Shown one piece after another: positions 1 through 12,481 of a stretch of 64,000 nt of DNA. How positions within the stretch are numbered: position 1 is the stretch's first letter; each line of letters opens with the position of its first letter. The DNA comes from Diprion similis. Its lineage: Eukaryota; Arthropoda; Insecta; Hymenoptera; Diprionidae. The notes below the pieces were generated by a model. The model was not told where the DNA came from and ran no database searches. It saw only the letters and a list, made by a program, of their open reading frames with translations. The stretch covers positions 17,608,001 to 17,672,000 of the forward strand of contig NC_060112.1 of assembly GCF_021155765.1 (NCBI RefSeq). The letters are read 5' to 3'. The position numbers were made by a program, and so were the translations under genes.

Positions 1-2213
1 GAAGCGGTTCGAAGGCCTTTGTTGATATTTTTTGCAATACGAGGGGGAGAGACGGAGAGAGACAGAGAGAGAGGCGCCAGGCGCATATTCATAAAGCGAT
101 ATATAAGCGAGTAATTTCGAGCGGAGGCACCGCCCTTCGGTTCCCCTCCTATATAACTGGTAGGTACAATAATTAAATTTTCAAACTTCCCCTCCGATAC
201 AGATATCCTCGGCTGAGACGACGCGGTGGAGAAGTAGGGATGGCGGGGGGCTGGATGTGCGACGCCCCCACTAGCCTCACTAATTTATACATTTTTTTAA
301 ATTATTGATTAAAAGACGCGAAAACCAACCCCCCTCGCGTCCCGACGACCCCCACTTCTTCTACGCCGCCATGTTTCACCTCTGTTGTCTGGGCTTCCTG
401 TGTAGGCTGTAATATGCCGCAAGGGTTAAACAATACTCTTTTTATCCCGTATTATACAACAAGACTGAAAAATTTCATCCTTCATTTCTAAATTTATTTC
501 ATTATTCAAATAGGCGGTATATGGGCGAATGTGTATAATCCTCAATCATCAGTCTTACAGATGATACACCTTCAAGTCACAGAAATAAATAATTTTGCTG
601 GAATCGTTGTGGATATGTTGAGGGATGAAAATTATTATAGCTGTAGAATTGTCGATGCAACGTTGAACTTTGTCACACGTTGTTTTTTTAAACTGAAAAT
701 TTAAATTCGTTAAATCCCGAGGATTCAGTACAATCCATAAATTAAAGAGAAAAATATAACGAAACGTTAGTTTAGCTTCCAGCGATAATTTATTCCGGAA
801 TTCATCGACCATTTTGAAAAATTTCTCAACTTTGACGAAGTGCAGAAATACAAAATTCAAATTTTAACAGATCATCGCTATAAGATTTACAAGGTTGAGA
901 AAGGAGAAAATTTAAAGCTGCAAACAGAGAAGATGCTGCACGAAGAGAGGTTTCTCGTCTTCGACCTACTACTTTTCTCTATGTGAAAAAAATCAAGGTC
1001 AAAGTAAGCAATAAGCAATTTTTTTCCTTCCACAACACTGCTGTATCGGAGGATCGTTGATAACCTTAGCCCTCTTGCTTAATTATTACGCCTATAAGTT
1101 GGTAGTGCGTGTTCCTGATAAAATTGTGATAATTCTCGTTTGGGTTGCCTGTATAGTTCTAATTCCAAAAGTATTCGAGTAGAGATGCGATCAACGAATT
1201 TCGCTAGGCTTTTGTGGGCGAAAAAAAACAGCGTAAAATTGTAGGTTGATGCCTAATCTAGACAGCGATAAAAATTTCAAAACTCAAGTCTTTAATTCTC
1301 TTCCATATTATGCTTTATTAACAAGATCAAAAGGATTTCTTATTTTCAATGAGTGTCGAATATCGGCGATGAGAATCGCGAAGCCGCGTTATCTATGATT
1401 CGAGGGTTATAAAATATTCAGGCGAAACGAGCTTCGTCGAAGACGCCGCTGCAGCAGATCGTAATCGGAGTATTTCTTTAACCCGTCCAGCTGCGGCGTT
1501 ACGTCAAATGATCAGCCAAGGGCGTCGGACAACGAAGCTCTCGTCGGTCAGACGGTTGGTATTGTACAACGAATTAAAAAATTTCCCTTTATCCAGCCAA
1601 TGCAGGAGGCCGTGCCTCATTCATACAACAGCTGCCGTTCTAGCCAAAACTCTGCGTAATCATGAGCAGCCGCGTGGACTCACAGGATGAACCGCTCAAG
1701 GACATTATAAGGCTAATTGCAATTAAGGGAAAGAGTAAAATTCTATCGATAAACGAGGCGAGCTCTCTTATACTGTCTATCATACTTCCTTGCAAAGTGC
1801 CTTTGGAAGTGTATACCTTATTGTCGCAAAATTGCAAGGCCATGCATTCGTAGTCTGTGTCATATAGCCAGCCTAGGAAAATTAACCTGGGTACCTGTAC
1901 CTATAAATATTGTACCAATAAATATTTGCAGTCGCGATTACCGCGCGTGTCTACAAGATATAAGGAAACAGTCAATGCACTTTGTCGAAGGTGTATTTAA
2001 CGGCATTAGTCTATCTCATCGTGTACTGCTACTCGTAATTACTCGACTCGTGATTTCGATGGTACGAGTGAATTATAGAAAGAAAAATAGTATAACTGGA
2101 TATATATATATACATTTTACATGAAATCACAAGAGGTTCATGAAATGGGGAATGAAGCACTGCGTAGTATAATCGTATATAACTTGTGCATATAGAATCG
2201 TGATTCTCATTAC
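1..2213. other. Intergenic DNA, no gene supported
   Basis: AT-rich DNA with a GA-rich stretch near 48-72. The segment 360-380 contains a GCCATGTT word like a Pho/YY1 site. A short reading frame at 1662-1853 (63 codons, plus) has no recognisable domain, and I do not regard it as a gene. Downstream exons of the BED-finger gene could lie here or beyond the left edge, but I could not identify any. Confidence 0.5.
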
Positions 2214-2520
2214 CGTGATACCGTCTCCCGATAAGCCGTCCTCCGTGATGAACCCGCAAATGTCGATGCAAATTGGTGGTCCCGCACTGTCTGGGATTGG
2301 CGCCCCCTCTGACGACAACGGCACCGCATATACGGCACTGGGCTCTGAGGGGGTCGTTCAGGCAGAGATCGAAGTGGGCCCAAACGGCGCTGGGATTCGC
2401 CATGGCCCTGAGACTTCGAGAATGGGATCTAACCCGGCTGCTCGAGTGCCCGGACGAAAATCCGGAGGGTGTCACGTGATCGACGAGGCAGTCGTCCTCG
2501 TCTTCCGGTTCCTGTTTCAT
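2214..2520 (-). CDS. BED-type zinc finger protein, N-terminal exon (partial gene)
   Basis: This is probably a first coding exon of a DNA-binding protein with a BED zinc finger, a fold shared by chromatin factors such as BEAF/DREF and by hAT transposases. From the ATG at 2520 (protein starts MKQEPEDEDD) there is an acidic head, then a Ser/Arg-rich linker. The finger spans about residues 44-92, with W47 and F50 (VWAHF), C62-x2-C65, and H87/H91/H92. The exon probably ends at 2214, just before GTAATG, after 102 codons plus one base. An in-frame ATG at 2544 would add eight residues. No following exon was recognised at lower coordinates, so the gene may continue outside the window. The reading frame past the donor runs on without domain features. 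A domesticated or old transposase fragment is the alternative. Confidence 0.55.
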
Positions 2521-2544
2521 GATGCCCGACACTCTCTTGTGCAA

Positions 2545-3864
2545 AATCTTACGTGAGCCCGAAATTTTGACGCCTTTATTTTCTCCGTTATCTTGAGACG
2601 CGAGATCGTTGCGAGACGTGTTAGTACGTCAAACCGTTCTCCAGTGCAACTATATGTTTGTACACACACAAGTATGTTACATTCGTCGTGTATGACCACT
2701 TCGCCAAGTTCAAACAAGCCCCGATTTAACCGAATTCGCCGGGAATTCAAATCGTCAACTTTGCTGAGCCGGCTGCGTAGATATTCGTATACGTTATATG
2801 TCGTGCTGCAGCAATGATTCACGCGGATACGGTGACTATAGCTTGACCCCTGCACCCCGATGAAACGCGTTGCGTACACTCGGCTTCTCAAATTCTTACG
2901 ACTCCTACAGGAGTTGGACAACTCTAAGGAATTTAATATTCCTATGGCAAAATGAAAATCTCCAGGGTCGAACGGTTACACGCGCAATCGCTATATAAAT
3001 AAAACCGGGTCCACGTCCCTCTTTCTCCTTAAATATTAGAGGCAATCGAATGATCGGTCTAACATCTTCCGGACACGCTGAGCAAGCTCGACACTGGACT
3101 TTCTCATTTTGCCAACTCCTTGGTCGAGGGGTTCGCATTCCAGCATGCCGGGTGTACATACGCACGAGCCCTAGACTTGCCTCTTCGAATTCGGCTCTAA
3201 AACCTGGCGAGTAAACCGAACTCGTGCAGGAAGGAGAAGGAGGGGGGCAAACAGGGTCGCCTAAGAGCAGCGGGACGTCCACCCCATTGTTTCTGCCCCC
3301 CTGGATATTCCAGGACAGGTCGTGACCTCGGGTTTTTCGTGCCTAAGGACAATTCTTTCCTCGCCAATGTATCGCACGCTGCAACACGTACGACAAAAAC
3401 CCGATATTACTCTGCTTCCTCGGAAGGAAACAAATTTTGCAAACTTACGCAGCGGGCTGGACAATTAATCACCGTATTCGAGCACAATCTTTTTACTGCA
3501 ACGGGACATATACATATACCACATAATAATAAGAAACCGATTTCTGTAGATACTTATAATTAAGAAAGTGTGAGGTACGGTTGATCAATAATACATTGCA
3601 ACAAAAAAATTATGTAGCAAAGGTGCGGCTGTCGTCAATTTTGAATTGTGATTTTCAAGAATCTCCCATCAAAAAATTCACCCGAGGTCGATTTTTGGTA
3701 ACAATATTCATATTATTAGTGTACAATTTGTGCAACGGAACCGTAATTTTATTACTTATAATGCGTTATAAAATACTGTTGCATATAACACTTTTTTTTT
3801 TTAATGATATCAATAATATTTTCTCATCACTTATTCAAAGAAATTTCTGAAAATTGTGATCACA
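2545..3864. other. Intergenic DNA, no gene supported
   Basis: Moderately GC-rich DNA upstream of the BED exon. Minus-strand frames at 2905-3464 are open but show no family features. The promoter of the BED gene is expected here, but no clear TATA box and initiator pair was seen. Confidence 0.4.
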
Positions 3865-4223
3865 TTAAGAGGATGCTATAGTCAATCTTTACCGACCGTG
3901 TAAAATGTCACAAATTTTCACTATTACTTAACAATATTGTGTAAGCCTACACTGCATCGATGCGAAAATGCTGCAGTCAGCGCACTTCTAAATTCAATGC
4001 CAAACAAAATTAACCTGACATTTTTTGGTTTCATGGGAAAATAACGCTAGGAGATGTATTCTTAGTGGTTATTCTATTACCGGAATTCATTTCTTGGCAC
4101 CATTGTTACATAAAATAAAACTTCTTTAAAAAATTCATATTCAGCATTGCATGCAGAATTACGCTGTTTGCGGTAATTTCACATCAGCGATGCGTAGTTT
4201 TTGAGACTATAACATTCTCTTAA
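3865..4223. mobile_element. TTAA-flanked MITE, family 1
   Basis: A non-autonomous element bounded by TTAA at 3865 and 4220. The left end reads TTAAGAGGATGCTATAGTC, and the reverse complement of the right end reads TTAAGAGAATGTTATAGTC, so the termini are an imperfect inverted repeat of about 19 bp. No coding capacity. A related element with the same left end is at 38768. A TTAA target is typical of piggyBac-type transposition, but these tips do not begin with the usual CCC, so superfamily is not assigned. Confidence 0.65.
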
Positions 4224-4559
4224 GGGGGTGCCCTAGCCGATTTCGACATCGACGTACGTATCACCAAATACCGAGGTCGACGTAGTTATACAAACTTCTG
4301 AACAAAAACACTCCAATACCTTTTCATTTGACGCAGTAACAAAGGAATGGCGCGATTTCACGAAATCGCAATAGTATATTCGTAAAATTCATGCCATTTC
4401 GTTACTTCTGCGTCAAATGAAAATGAGTTGTAGTTTTTTCCTTCGGGATGATGTATAGAATGGGGCTGCTAAGCCATGAATCGCGTTTAAGGTACGCGGA
4501 CTTCGATATTTCGAGATACATGTACGACAACGACAAAATCCACTAGGTCACCCCCTTAA
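4220..4559. mobile_element. TTAA-flanked MITE, family 2, sharing a TTAA with its neighbour
   Basis: Begins TTAAGGGGGTGCCCTAG at 4220 and ends at 4559 with the inverted counterpart (CTAGGTCACCCCCTTAA). Inside, a second inverted repeat is built on CATTTGACGCAG (about 4326) and its complement CTGCGTCAAATG (about 4410). The 4-bp TTAA at 4220-4223 is at once the right end of the preceding element and the left end of this one. Non-coding. Confidence 0.65.
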
Positions 4560-5135
4560 GGAGATAATCATTGAACGAAATTGAACCGAAATTGAATTTA
4601 GCCGCACCTGGGGGCAAACCTATTTGATTTTCTTTTTCATTCATTTTCTGATTAGACTGTTTACTGGCAAGACGCTTCGGAAATTCGCATCGAATGTAAA
4701 TAGGAATAGGACTGAAATGGTTAGATCACACGTGTGTGGTATAGAATCTAGAGATTACGTGAAAACAACACACCGGGCCGAGCAACGAGTCGGCGAAAAA
4801 ACACGTGGCACCTGAGTTCGATACATTGCTTGATTCGAGAATGGTACCTATTTGAATTTTCTTTCAAGTCCCGCCGCCGTTTTAAGTAAAGCGAAGCTCC
4901 CTGCGATTCGACGTCGCAGCGGTTTGTCGTTTTGTTCGAACCGAAAACGCCCGTAATATCTTTAAAAAAATTCCAATAAAATTTCGCGTAGTAGCGAGCT
5001 TTCCTCGAGTGCCTATAACTACCCACAATCGGCGGTAATCATCGCAAACTTTATTCGAAAGTATCGTAAATGTACGGGAGCGAGGGTTCGTCAAGTGGTC
5101 ACGTGGCCGCGGATACGATTAGCGATATACATTGG
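4560..5135. other. Intergenic DNA upstream of an orphan promoter
   Basis: No coding exon or repeat recognised. The stretch leads into the TATA promoter at 5136. Confidence 0.4.
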
Positions 5136-5170
5136 TATAAATAGTTTCAATTTGCGACGACGAGTCAGAG
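5136..5170 (+). promoter_or_regulatory. TATA box plus initiator core promoter (candidate)
   Basis: TATAAATA at 5136-5143 is followed by an initiator-like TCAGAG whose A is at 5167, 31 bases downstream of the first T. That is the canonical metazoan spacing. The downstream DNA is GC/CpG-rich and has a possible splice donor (GTAAGAAG) near 5249, which would suit a short non-coding first exon. No coding exon of the corresponding plus-strand gene was recognised before the FLYWCH locus. Confidence 0.4.
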
Positions 5171-8100
5171 CTGGCTTGCATAGAGCTAGCCTGGTGCACG
5201 GAGTCCGTAACGCGTGCAAGTTTTTACCGGATTCGGAATCTGCACCGCTGTAAGAAGATCGCGGGCAAAGAGTGTATGTAATCCAAGCGTGAATTACGTC
5301 ATCAACGATTAAACCGAGGCTCTCCGTGGTGGCAGATACCTGCTATTTCCTATTACCGATTTTCTCCGATATCGGCCGAGTTAGTGCAGCGGCGTTCCGT
5401 TTCCGATTCAATACAGTCGAGCCAGGGAGGATTACGATCGGATCAATAAGTGAGCGTCGCGAGAACCCGCCTATCAAGCACCTCGTCGATTTTGGCTTGT
5501 GCGCGGCTACTACTTTTGCAGCCCGTTGAATATGCAACATTTTTCGAGGAGAAGATCGCGGTACGAGGTGTGAAAAGGCAATTGCTAGAAATCGGCAACG
5601 AGCCGCAAACATCGATCGAGAACGAGACAATGAGTCGCGACGCTGGCGCTGTGTCTCTACGTGTGTGTGTGTGTGTGTGTGTCTCTCTGTGTCGGATATG
5701 AATCTGCGGAGCGACGTAGTAGTCGATGTTTTCAATTCCGTCGAGGCACGAAATCCCGGAGCTTGAGGAAAGAAAAACAAAAAACGAAACAAAAACAACC
5801 GTCTCGTTTCCGACGCGGTTTGATACAGGGGTAGGAGAGACGACTACCGATAAATTAGACGATAACGCGTACGGGAAAAATATGAATATTCGCGAGGTGA
5901 TCGTGCGTATAATATAGCCCCGCGGTGTCGGCCAGGGGAGCCTTTGCAACGAAAATATTGAGCGTGTATATAATTATTCTTAGAAGCAGGGTCTTTCTGT
6001 GGTTGTAGCAACCCATTCCTTGCAACGAGACGTTCCGTCTATAAAAAGCAATCATTATCTCGCCCTGGGTTGATAATGTATATGTATATCTATGCGTAGT
6101 ACGTATGCGGTATACATAAATATGTTACACATGCGTATGCGTGTGTCTGTGTTGGACGAGGCGTACGAGGGAGAACACAAGCTCGTTGCTCTTTTAGAGA
6201 TCGAGTGGGTATTTTGCGGAGATTTGACGGTCGTCTTGCCGTATCGAGCGTCGCTTTAAAAACGTGCTTTAAGAAAAACACTCCGGCGGCGTTGTAACGT
6301 GTTATTGTAATAAGTGTCAGATATATTTTAATCACTCACTGGAAATATTGTAAGAAATAAGGAAAATGTGACGATTGACCGCAGTGCGGTAGCCCGGAGA
6401 GCTGTGTTTGATGTTGATAACAAATTAGACGGAGTGAACGTAGTTGGAGAAGAGGAAACCGAACCACACGCACTATAAGCCACTCGTAATACTCTCGCTG
6501 CAGTCATTCACTACCATCATAGCGACGAAACGCGCGCAAACCGGGCACTGATCGAGACGCACCGAATTTCCTCGTGTTTTTCAACCTGGTTCGGCTCGAA
6601 GAACCGAGTCCACCGAAGCTTTTTTATCCTTATATTTATTCTTGTTTTATTTATTAATTCGTTTACGTTTTACCAGTTAATATCGAAGCGCGATTAGTGC
6701 GCGACGAACGGCAAGAGGATGATAAGAACACTGAGGATAACGGATTTTTGAAAAAAATTTCGAAAACACACAGGACCGAGCTTCGCGAATCTCGGATTGA
6801 CGAATATAAAATCGTAACGGGAAGAGCTTAGAAAATGGCCGATGTGCTTTGCACCGTGCTTCAGTGGTAACGATCCCCCCGACCCAGGAATGACTAAAAT
6901 CGAAATCGGTGGCCGAGGGGCGTCGGGACGCGCATGTGCGACGGCGCCGGTCGTCAACGCATTATCTGTATCATATGTGCGCTCTACTATCCGACCTGAT
7001 TACGTTGCCCGAACTTTGTCAAGGCATCGATTAACATGTTACATTGTAACACGCGTTGCACGATTCTGGCGTGTTGCAAAAACAAACCGCAATCCTTTTT
7101 CAAAATGATACACGCCTTTCGCGTTTTACTTACAATTGATACACCGCGTTATACGATGCACTGCGAATCGAAGTAAGGAATATTTCACGGCAATAAAAAG
7201 GGTTTGAAGAGAAGAAAAACACGGATATATTAACGGAGAGTGAGGCAATTGTCGTGGAAACATCTAGTCACATGTATTGTATATTTATGATATTTTTAAC
7301 AAGAATTTTATTCTTACTTACATACCACATTTATACACATATATACACATCGTACGTGGGTGTATGGAAACTTGATTCCGGATTTTTCGTAGGTTCTACA
7401 GACATTCCTATTTCTTCGTGGCACGAAGTATATTTCTAAAAACACGTACACTCGGGAAAAGAATCGCGGTAATGGTCAATTAAATCTCAACGTTTGTTGA
7501 CGAATTTAAAAATTCGAAGGCGAATTCGATAACAAATTTCTTTTTTTCCTGTCGTTAACGAAGCAAGCATGCGATAAAGATGCGATAAGAATGTACAAAA
7601 GTAATGTATTCAAACTACCAATATACGCGTTAGTTTAATTGAGTTGACTTAGACTTGTATTTAAATACGGAACAGAAAATGTCGTTTGTAACTCAATCTC
7701 ACAGTGAACGATAATTTGAAGATGTTTATATGAGAAGAGGAAAGAAAAAGCTATTGGAATAACGATACGTCATGGCATAACCATCAGCAAAATCTCAAAT
7801 TACCCAATACCAGCTGAGTCAAATTTTAAAATTGGCGCAGATGATGTTTAAAGCGAGTGTTTCATCGCTGCCTGTCAGGTTGCATACTTTCAGGCGCCGA
7901 ACTGAGCTAAGAGAAAACTAAGCGGTTCTTGCTCATAATACTCGTAATATTCTAAAAATTAGAACACTTTGTTCAACGCGTGTTAAGGGGGATTGTAAAT
8001 TTTGTAATACGTGAATCACTTACACTTGTGTTGTACGATACACCAGATTTTCAAAGGAAATAGAGTAAATACGTGGAGTGGGGGGATAAAAGGAGTTTGT

Positions 8101-8385
8101 TCAAATCTGTATGTTTTGAAGCATTGGAGGGAAATTCATTCGTCTCAGTCACTTTAAACAAATCGCAACGTTGCGAAAGGTTACTTAATCAACGATACTA
8201 AAGGTAATTAGCTTACCTTTTTGAAGTCCCGGTAAAAATTGGCCTTCGGATTGATCACTGCTTTGCCAATCAGATACGAGCCCGATCTCACTATTATTTC
8301 TGCTCGTCGATCTTGTAATCCGCTTCGTTTCCTCGTCTGTGATGTGAAATAATCACGATATTTCATATTAAATGTTAGAAATTGG
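5171..8385. other. CpG-rich then AT-rich non-coding DNA
   Basis: 5200-7100 is unusually CpG-rich and contains a (GT)n microsatellite at about 5661-5682. Overlapping open frames on both strands here lack domain features and look like by-products of the composition. A second weak TATAAG (6474) with CAGTCA near 6501 could be another start site. 7250-8385 is AT-rich with nothing recognised. Confidence 0.4.
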
Positions 8386-9352
8386 TCAAGAATTGATCAT
8401 AGTTTTGAATAGGTCAATGCAGCGTACAACAAAAGTAAAAGAAACTTTTTTCTCCTGAAATACAATCCATCGTTCATTTAAGTCATCACCAACTTTCAAA
8501 CGTAAATCTAGTCTCTTATTAACAGCATTCATCATGCAAATGAATGACTGGTTAAATTTACCGTTTGGTAGTATTGGCAGCATTGGGCACGGGAATTGTA
8601 ACGGATTCTGGACCTGCCAGTCGGCCCATGTGACAAAATCACTAGGCTTTAGATTCCCAGCTTGTACCATTTGTGGCCTAGGCTCATCATCTGGGACAGT
8701 AAAGCAGCTAAATTAGTATGATATAGGACGCATTTTGCATTTTCACATTCTCTATTTCTTATAACAATAATATATACTAACCTGAAAGTACCGGAGGTTG
8801 ACCTAAAGCAATGTATCGTTTTCTGGCCAATTGTGCTGCGGCAAAATCTGGACTATGATTGTGTTGCATTCGTATTCTCGGTTTTTTGCAATCTCCGGTA
8901 GTAATGAGACTTCCTCTACAGTGCAACGTTCTGCCAACGCATCGCCAGCGTATAGTATTAGGTTGTTTCTTATGCAACGTGTACATAAAACCCTTATGGA
9001 TGACTTTAGGACCTCCTTTATTCGAGAGTACCACCTAAAATGAAGAATTCTATTTCATTATACATTCAAAAGGAGCGATTCAATCACTATATGTATTCTT
9101 GAAACTGGAAGATCGATTATCCAATATGCATTGATTATCCATTACTCATATTTTCATAAATGTACAATTAATTATCTTGTAAAATGTTTGGAAATAAAGT
9201 ATACACTAAACATGTATAAGCACCTCAGCAACATTGGAATCTTCCTCATTCAGCAATTCCTCCATCTTAATCAGCGACGGCGTTTCAGCTTTCGGTTCCT
9301 TTGCATCAGAGTTTGCGTTACTTTTCGATGTACATCCAGTTTGTGCCAACAT
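8386..9352 (-). CDS. FLYWCH-type zinc finger protein
   Basis: Three coding exons inferred on the minus strand: 9352-9224, 9034-8782 and 8690-8386, giving 228 residues. The FLYWCH finger is in exon 2, about residues 44-106: GFMY at 58-61, W73, C75, C82 and H101-N-H103, the WxC...C...HNH pattern of the family. FLYWCH fingers occur in Drosophila mod(mdg4) isoforms and in small DNA-binding regulators. The C-terminal exon (about 100 residues) has no motif I recognise. The start at 9352 (MLAQTG) lies 14 bases inside an exon whose acceptor (CATCTGCAG) ends at 9367, so an untranslated exon must lie upstream. Exon junctions: GAG|GTGCTT (weak donor), CAG|GTTAGT, acceptors CATTTTAG and TGTCCCAG. Frame is kept through all three. 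Domain call is firm; exact exon ends less so. Confidence 0.72.
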
Positions 9353-9366
9353 TTTCCAGAATGACT

Positions 9367-10439
9367 CTGCAGATGAGAAATATAAAGCTGTTATAACTGG
9401 TAATAAACAAGCGACTACACATACCTCTACATAAAATGCTGGTAGATTTATTTCAACATATAGAATCAAGGAATGGAAATATTTGTCGTTACAATAGAAG
9501 TGGTCAGGGTTTTCCGTGAGTAACAGTGAATAGCAGTCCGGCGGTGGTTAAAAATGTAATTTTCACATTGAGAAGAAGGCTATAAGGCGTTCAAAAATTC
9601 TGGGGCATTCCATAACTATTTTTAGACTATGAGAAACGAAAATACAGAAAAATGACGAAATTACTGTTATTCAATTATAGATTGTGTCCTTGATCTGTGC
9701 ACTCTGTAACATTTTAGTTTCATTCTTTCGACACCCTCGCTTCGCTGATACGGTATATTAGAAAAATCAAAGAAACCTCTTTAGCCCAATGACTAATCTC
9801 CGAATTTAAAACAACATTCTTCCCGTGTACTTTTCTTCTTCACGGCTACCAGTCATCATTTCATTTATGAGGTGACAGTTGTATCTCTTCTGTGTGGCAA
9901 CAGCTGTGAAGTAGTTCACAGAGTAGCAACAGAGTGCAGCACCGTAATGTGGTTCGATCAGAAAAACGCGTTAGGGTGCCCGGACGAGTAACGACCGAGT
10001 ATCAAGAAAGAGCTCGGAACTGTAGAAAATGGTATTATACATACGTTTTCAAATCTGGATAAAAAAGGGCTCAGCTTGTTGTCGGCAATTACGAGCAAAC
10101 GAAACTCTAACCGACCTAATCTTTGGCCAGACTATGTGTAAACAAAACAAACGCGATCAGAGACTAATGTAGTTGCGATAGCGAGATACAGGTGAAACAA
10201 AAGGTAACGATTCGCATATATACGATTATTGTAATGTCGTCAAGAAATTTCCACGGCTGACAAATATATGAACCGATAAATGCATGTTATACCTGCAATG
10301 TGTTACACAGCAAATATGAATCAACGTACGCATAAACAAATGAGATTAAAGCCGAGCACCTGATATGGGTGACGGGCGTACAAGTCAATTGTTTCAGGTA
10401 ATATTCGAGTGGGTGAATGTGGTTAAAGGACATGACAAT
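9367..10439. other. Presumed 5' intron or upstream region of the FLYWCH gene
   Basis: No coding sequence seen. It lies between the acceptor at 9367 and a GC-richer block at 10440-10815 that could hold a 5' untranslated exon of the FLYWCH gene (possible minus-strand donor CAG|GTACTA near 10476). This is inference only. Confidence 0.3.
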
Positions 10440-10950
10440 TTAGGCACGCATGGCAGGACTATAACGAGACAAATTAGTACCTGATAGTCTAACGACGTTC
10501 GTCGGTTGACAATTGTCGAAAAGAAAAATTCGGGAAATGGAACTCGACGAACGATACCGAAATGGCCAACGTCCTCGATCGACTGGACGGCAGTTACGGC
10601 GGGACGATGGAGACCAAGAAATATGGCACCGCTGCGCGGCGATCAATAAACGGCACCACGGTTCCTGGTCCATAAAGGTCCGTTCATACCGGACCGGCCC
10701 GATAACGGATAGGGCGGCGTTCGAATTTTTAAACGCGCCTGAACACACTTGTTCTCATCTGCTAATGCGACGCGTGAAAATCGAAGCCAGTATCCAGTAT
10801 CCAGCCGCAGGGTAAATGCGGACAATTGACGATATAATTTTGTACAACTAGATGATTATTCTCATAATAACGTGAAACGTGGAAATTCCGATTTCTTGAA
10901 GTGTCATTAGTCCGTTATTAGCTGGAATATTGAAAATGGGTGATAGAACG

Positions 10951-10964
10951 ATTGGCTGACGTCA
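10951..10964 (-). promoter_or_regulatory. CCAAT box and full CRE palindrome
   Basis: The minus strand reads TGACGTCAGCCAAT: a perfect cAMP-response-element palindrome (10957-10964) next to a CCAAT box (ATTGG on plus, 10951-10955). It sits about 150 bp upstream of the GC-rich block at 10440-10815, in the right orientation to drive the FLYWCH gene. Functional use is inferred. Confidence 0.35.
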
Positions 10965-12481
10965 CTCTCGTATGCTAGTAGCTGACTTTTTTTACCCAAA
11001 TGCAGTATAATCAGACATTGGGAATTCTCCTCATTCACTTTTGGTTCGAAGTCTGTTAAGATCGTTATAACAACGCTCTATCACGGAATCTGTATAGCTA
11101 TGAGGAATCGTACTTATGCTTTGTTGGCCTCGGATTTATTAAAACCAAGTCAGAAAAAGGAAGTGACAAAATTAATGACAATTTAATGCTTTTCAGTCCA
11201 TTTCAGTGATTAGATAAGTTGATTGTATGCTGGAATATTACGGAACGAAATATTCCGACATGATCCATGTGTAGATGTTTCGTTTGGAATAAATGATTTA
11301 TAATCATTAATTCATATACCTTTAATTTATACAATCTACGAAATTCCAGGTCCGCTCGCCGTGACCCTATCCGTTTCATTTTACAAGTATTTCATCTAGC
11401 GATGGTATCACCTTCTGATGTAATGATGCAACGAACGGGCCAATGTCCAATAATGGCACCTGTAAACTGCTCCAGTCCAAAACGGTTAACACAGGAAGAT
11501 CCAGTATTAGAAACGAAAGTTGACCTGCCGTGCAATAAGGCACATTGACAAAAATCCATAGCCAGAATCGCCGAGGTGTTGTTACGTCAGAGCTTATGGA
11601 TTATATTCTTAAAGAGTTTGATGAGCTACATCGAATTATTTTTTCGAATTCTTTCACATCTGTCATTGTGAGATTGAAAAGCGACCCATAATTTCAAACT
11701 TTCTCTTCAGTCGCTGAAACAAAGAAGACAGGAAAACATATTGCCACAAACTTTTGATGTAATTGGGAGATGTGTCTGGCTAACTAAGAGTTTACTCACG
11801 CACGTATGATGACGCGGATACATAAGGCCATTATGTACTTTGGCCTTTTGCAATTGTGCGTCAGAGATCTTAAGTTCGTGGGCATGATATAACCAGATGT
11901 GAAGCACTTTGGCATAATGTGTATTTTACAGCAAAGGAAAACGTGTCTCATCTTCGTGCGCAATGTCGTTAAAAGCTATTGGGAGACTTCTGGTATAAGA
12001 CATATCATATAATTGACGTGGTCAATATAAGAGTAATATAGGGATTCCGTATGGACTTTGTACCATGTTTTCTCGTCTCTAATAATTCCTAAAATAAAAA
12101 GATAATCCGCATGGAACTTATCCTAATTTTAATGAAATATACATAATGATATTATAAGAGATTATCGCTGTGATCTCACAATACCACCGGCCTCCCCGGC
12201 CCCGGCCCCCTTTTAAATCCATTTTAATAAAAGTTTACACAAACCAGGTTTAATATACACATAATAACATTTTTACGGCCATCACAATGACCTCCCCCCT
12301 TAGACCAGTACTGACACTTAAGGCACTTGCTCCGGAATCATTATTGACATTAATATCGTGTAATTCTAAAAAAGGCTGCACTTCATCCGGTGAGTGTAGG
12401 AAAGCGGGACTAGAATGGGCGACTATATATGGCAGCAGCTATGGTACATAATGTCTGAACTCAAATTATACTTTTGAAAGG
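10965..12481. other. Intergenic DNA, nothing recognised
   Basis: AT-rich with no supported gene. A minus-strand frame at 11707-11907 is open but shows no family signature. Confidence 0.4.

Noticed and set aside
1508..1853. Two overlapping plus-strand small ORFs
   Set aside because: No recognisable domain and no supporting promoter or splice signals.
5343..5949. Overlapping long frames on both strands in the CpG-rich block
   Set aside because: Open on several frames at once because of composition and the (GT)n run; no domain, start context or splice logic.
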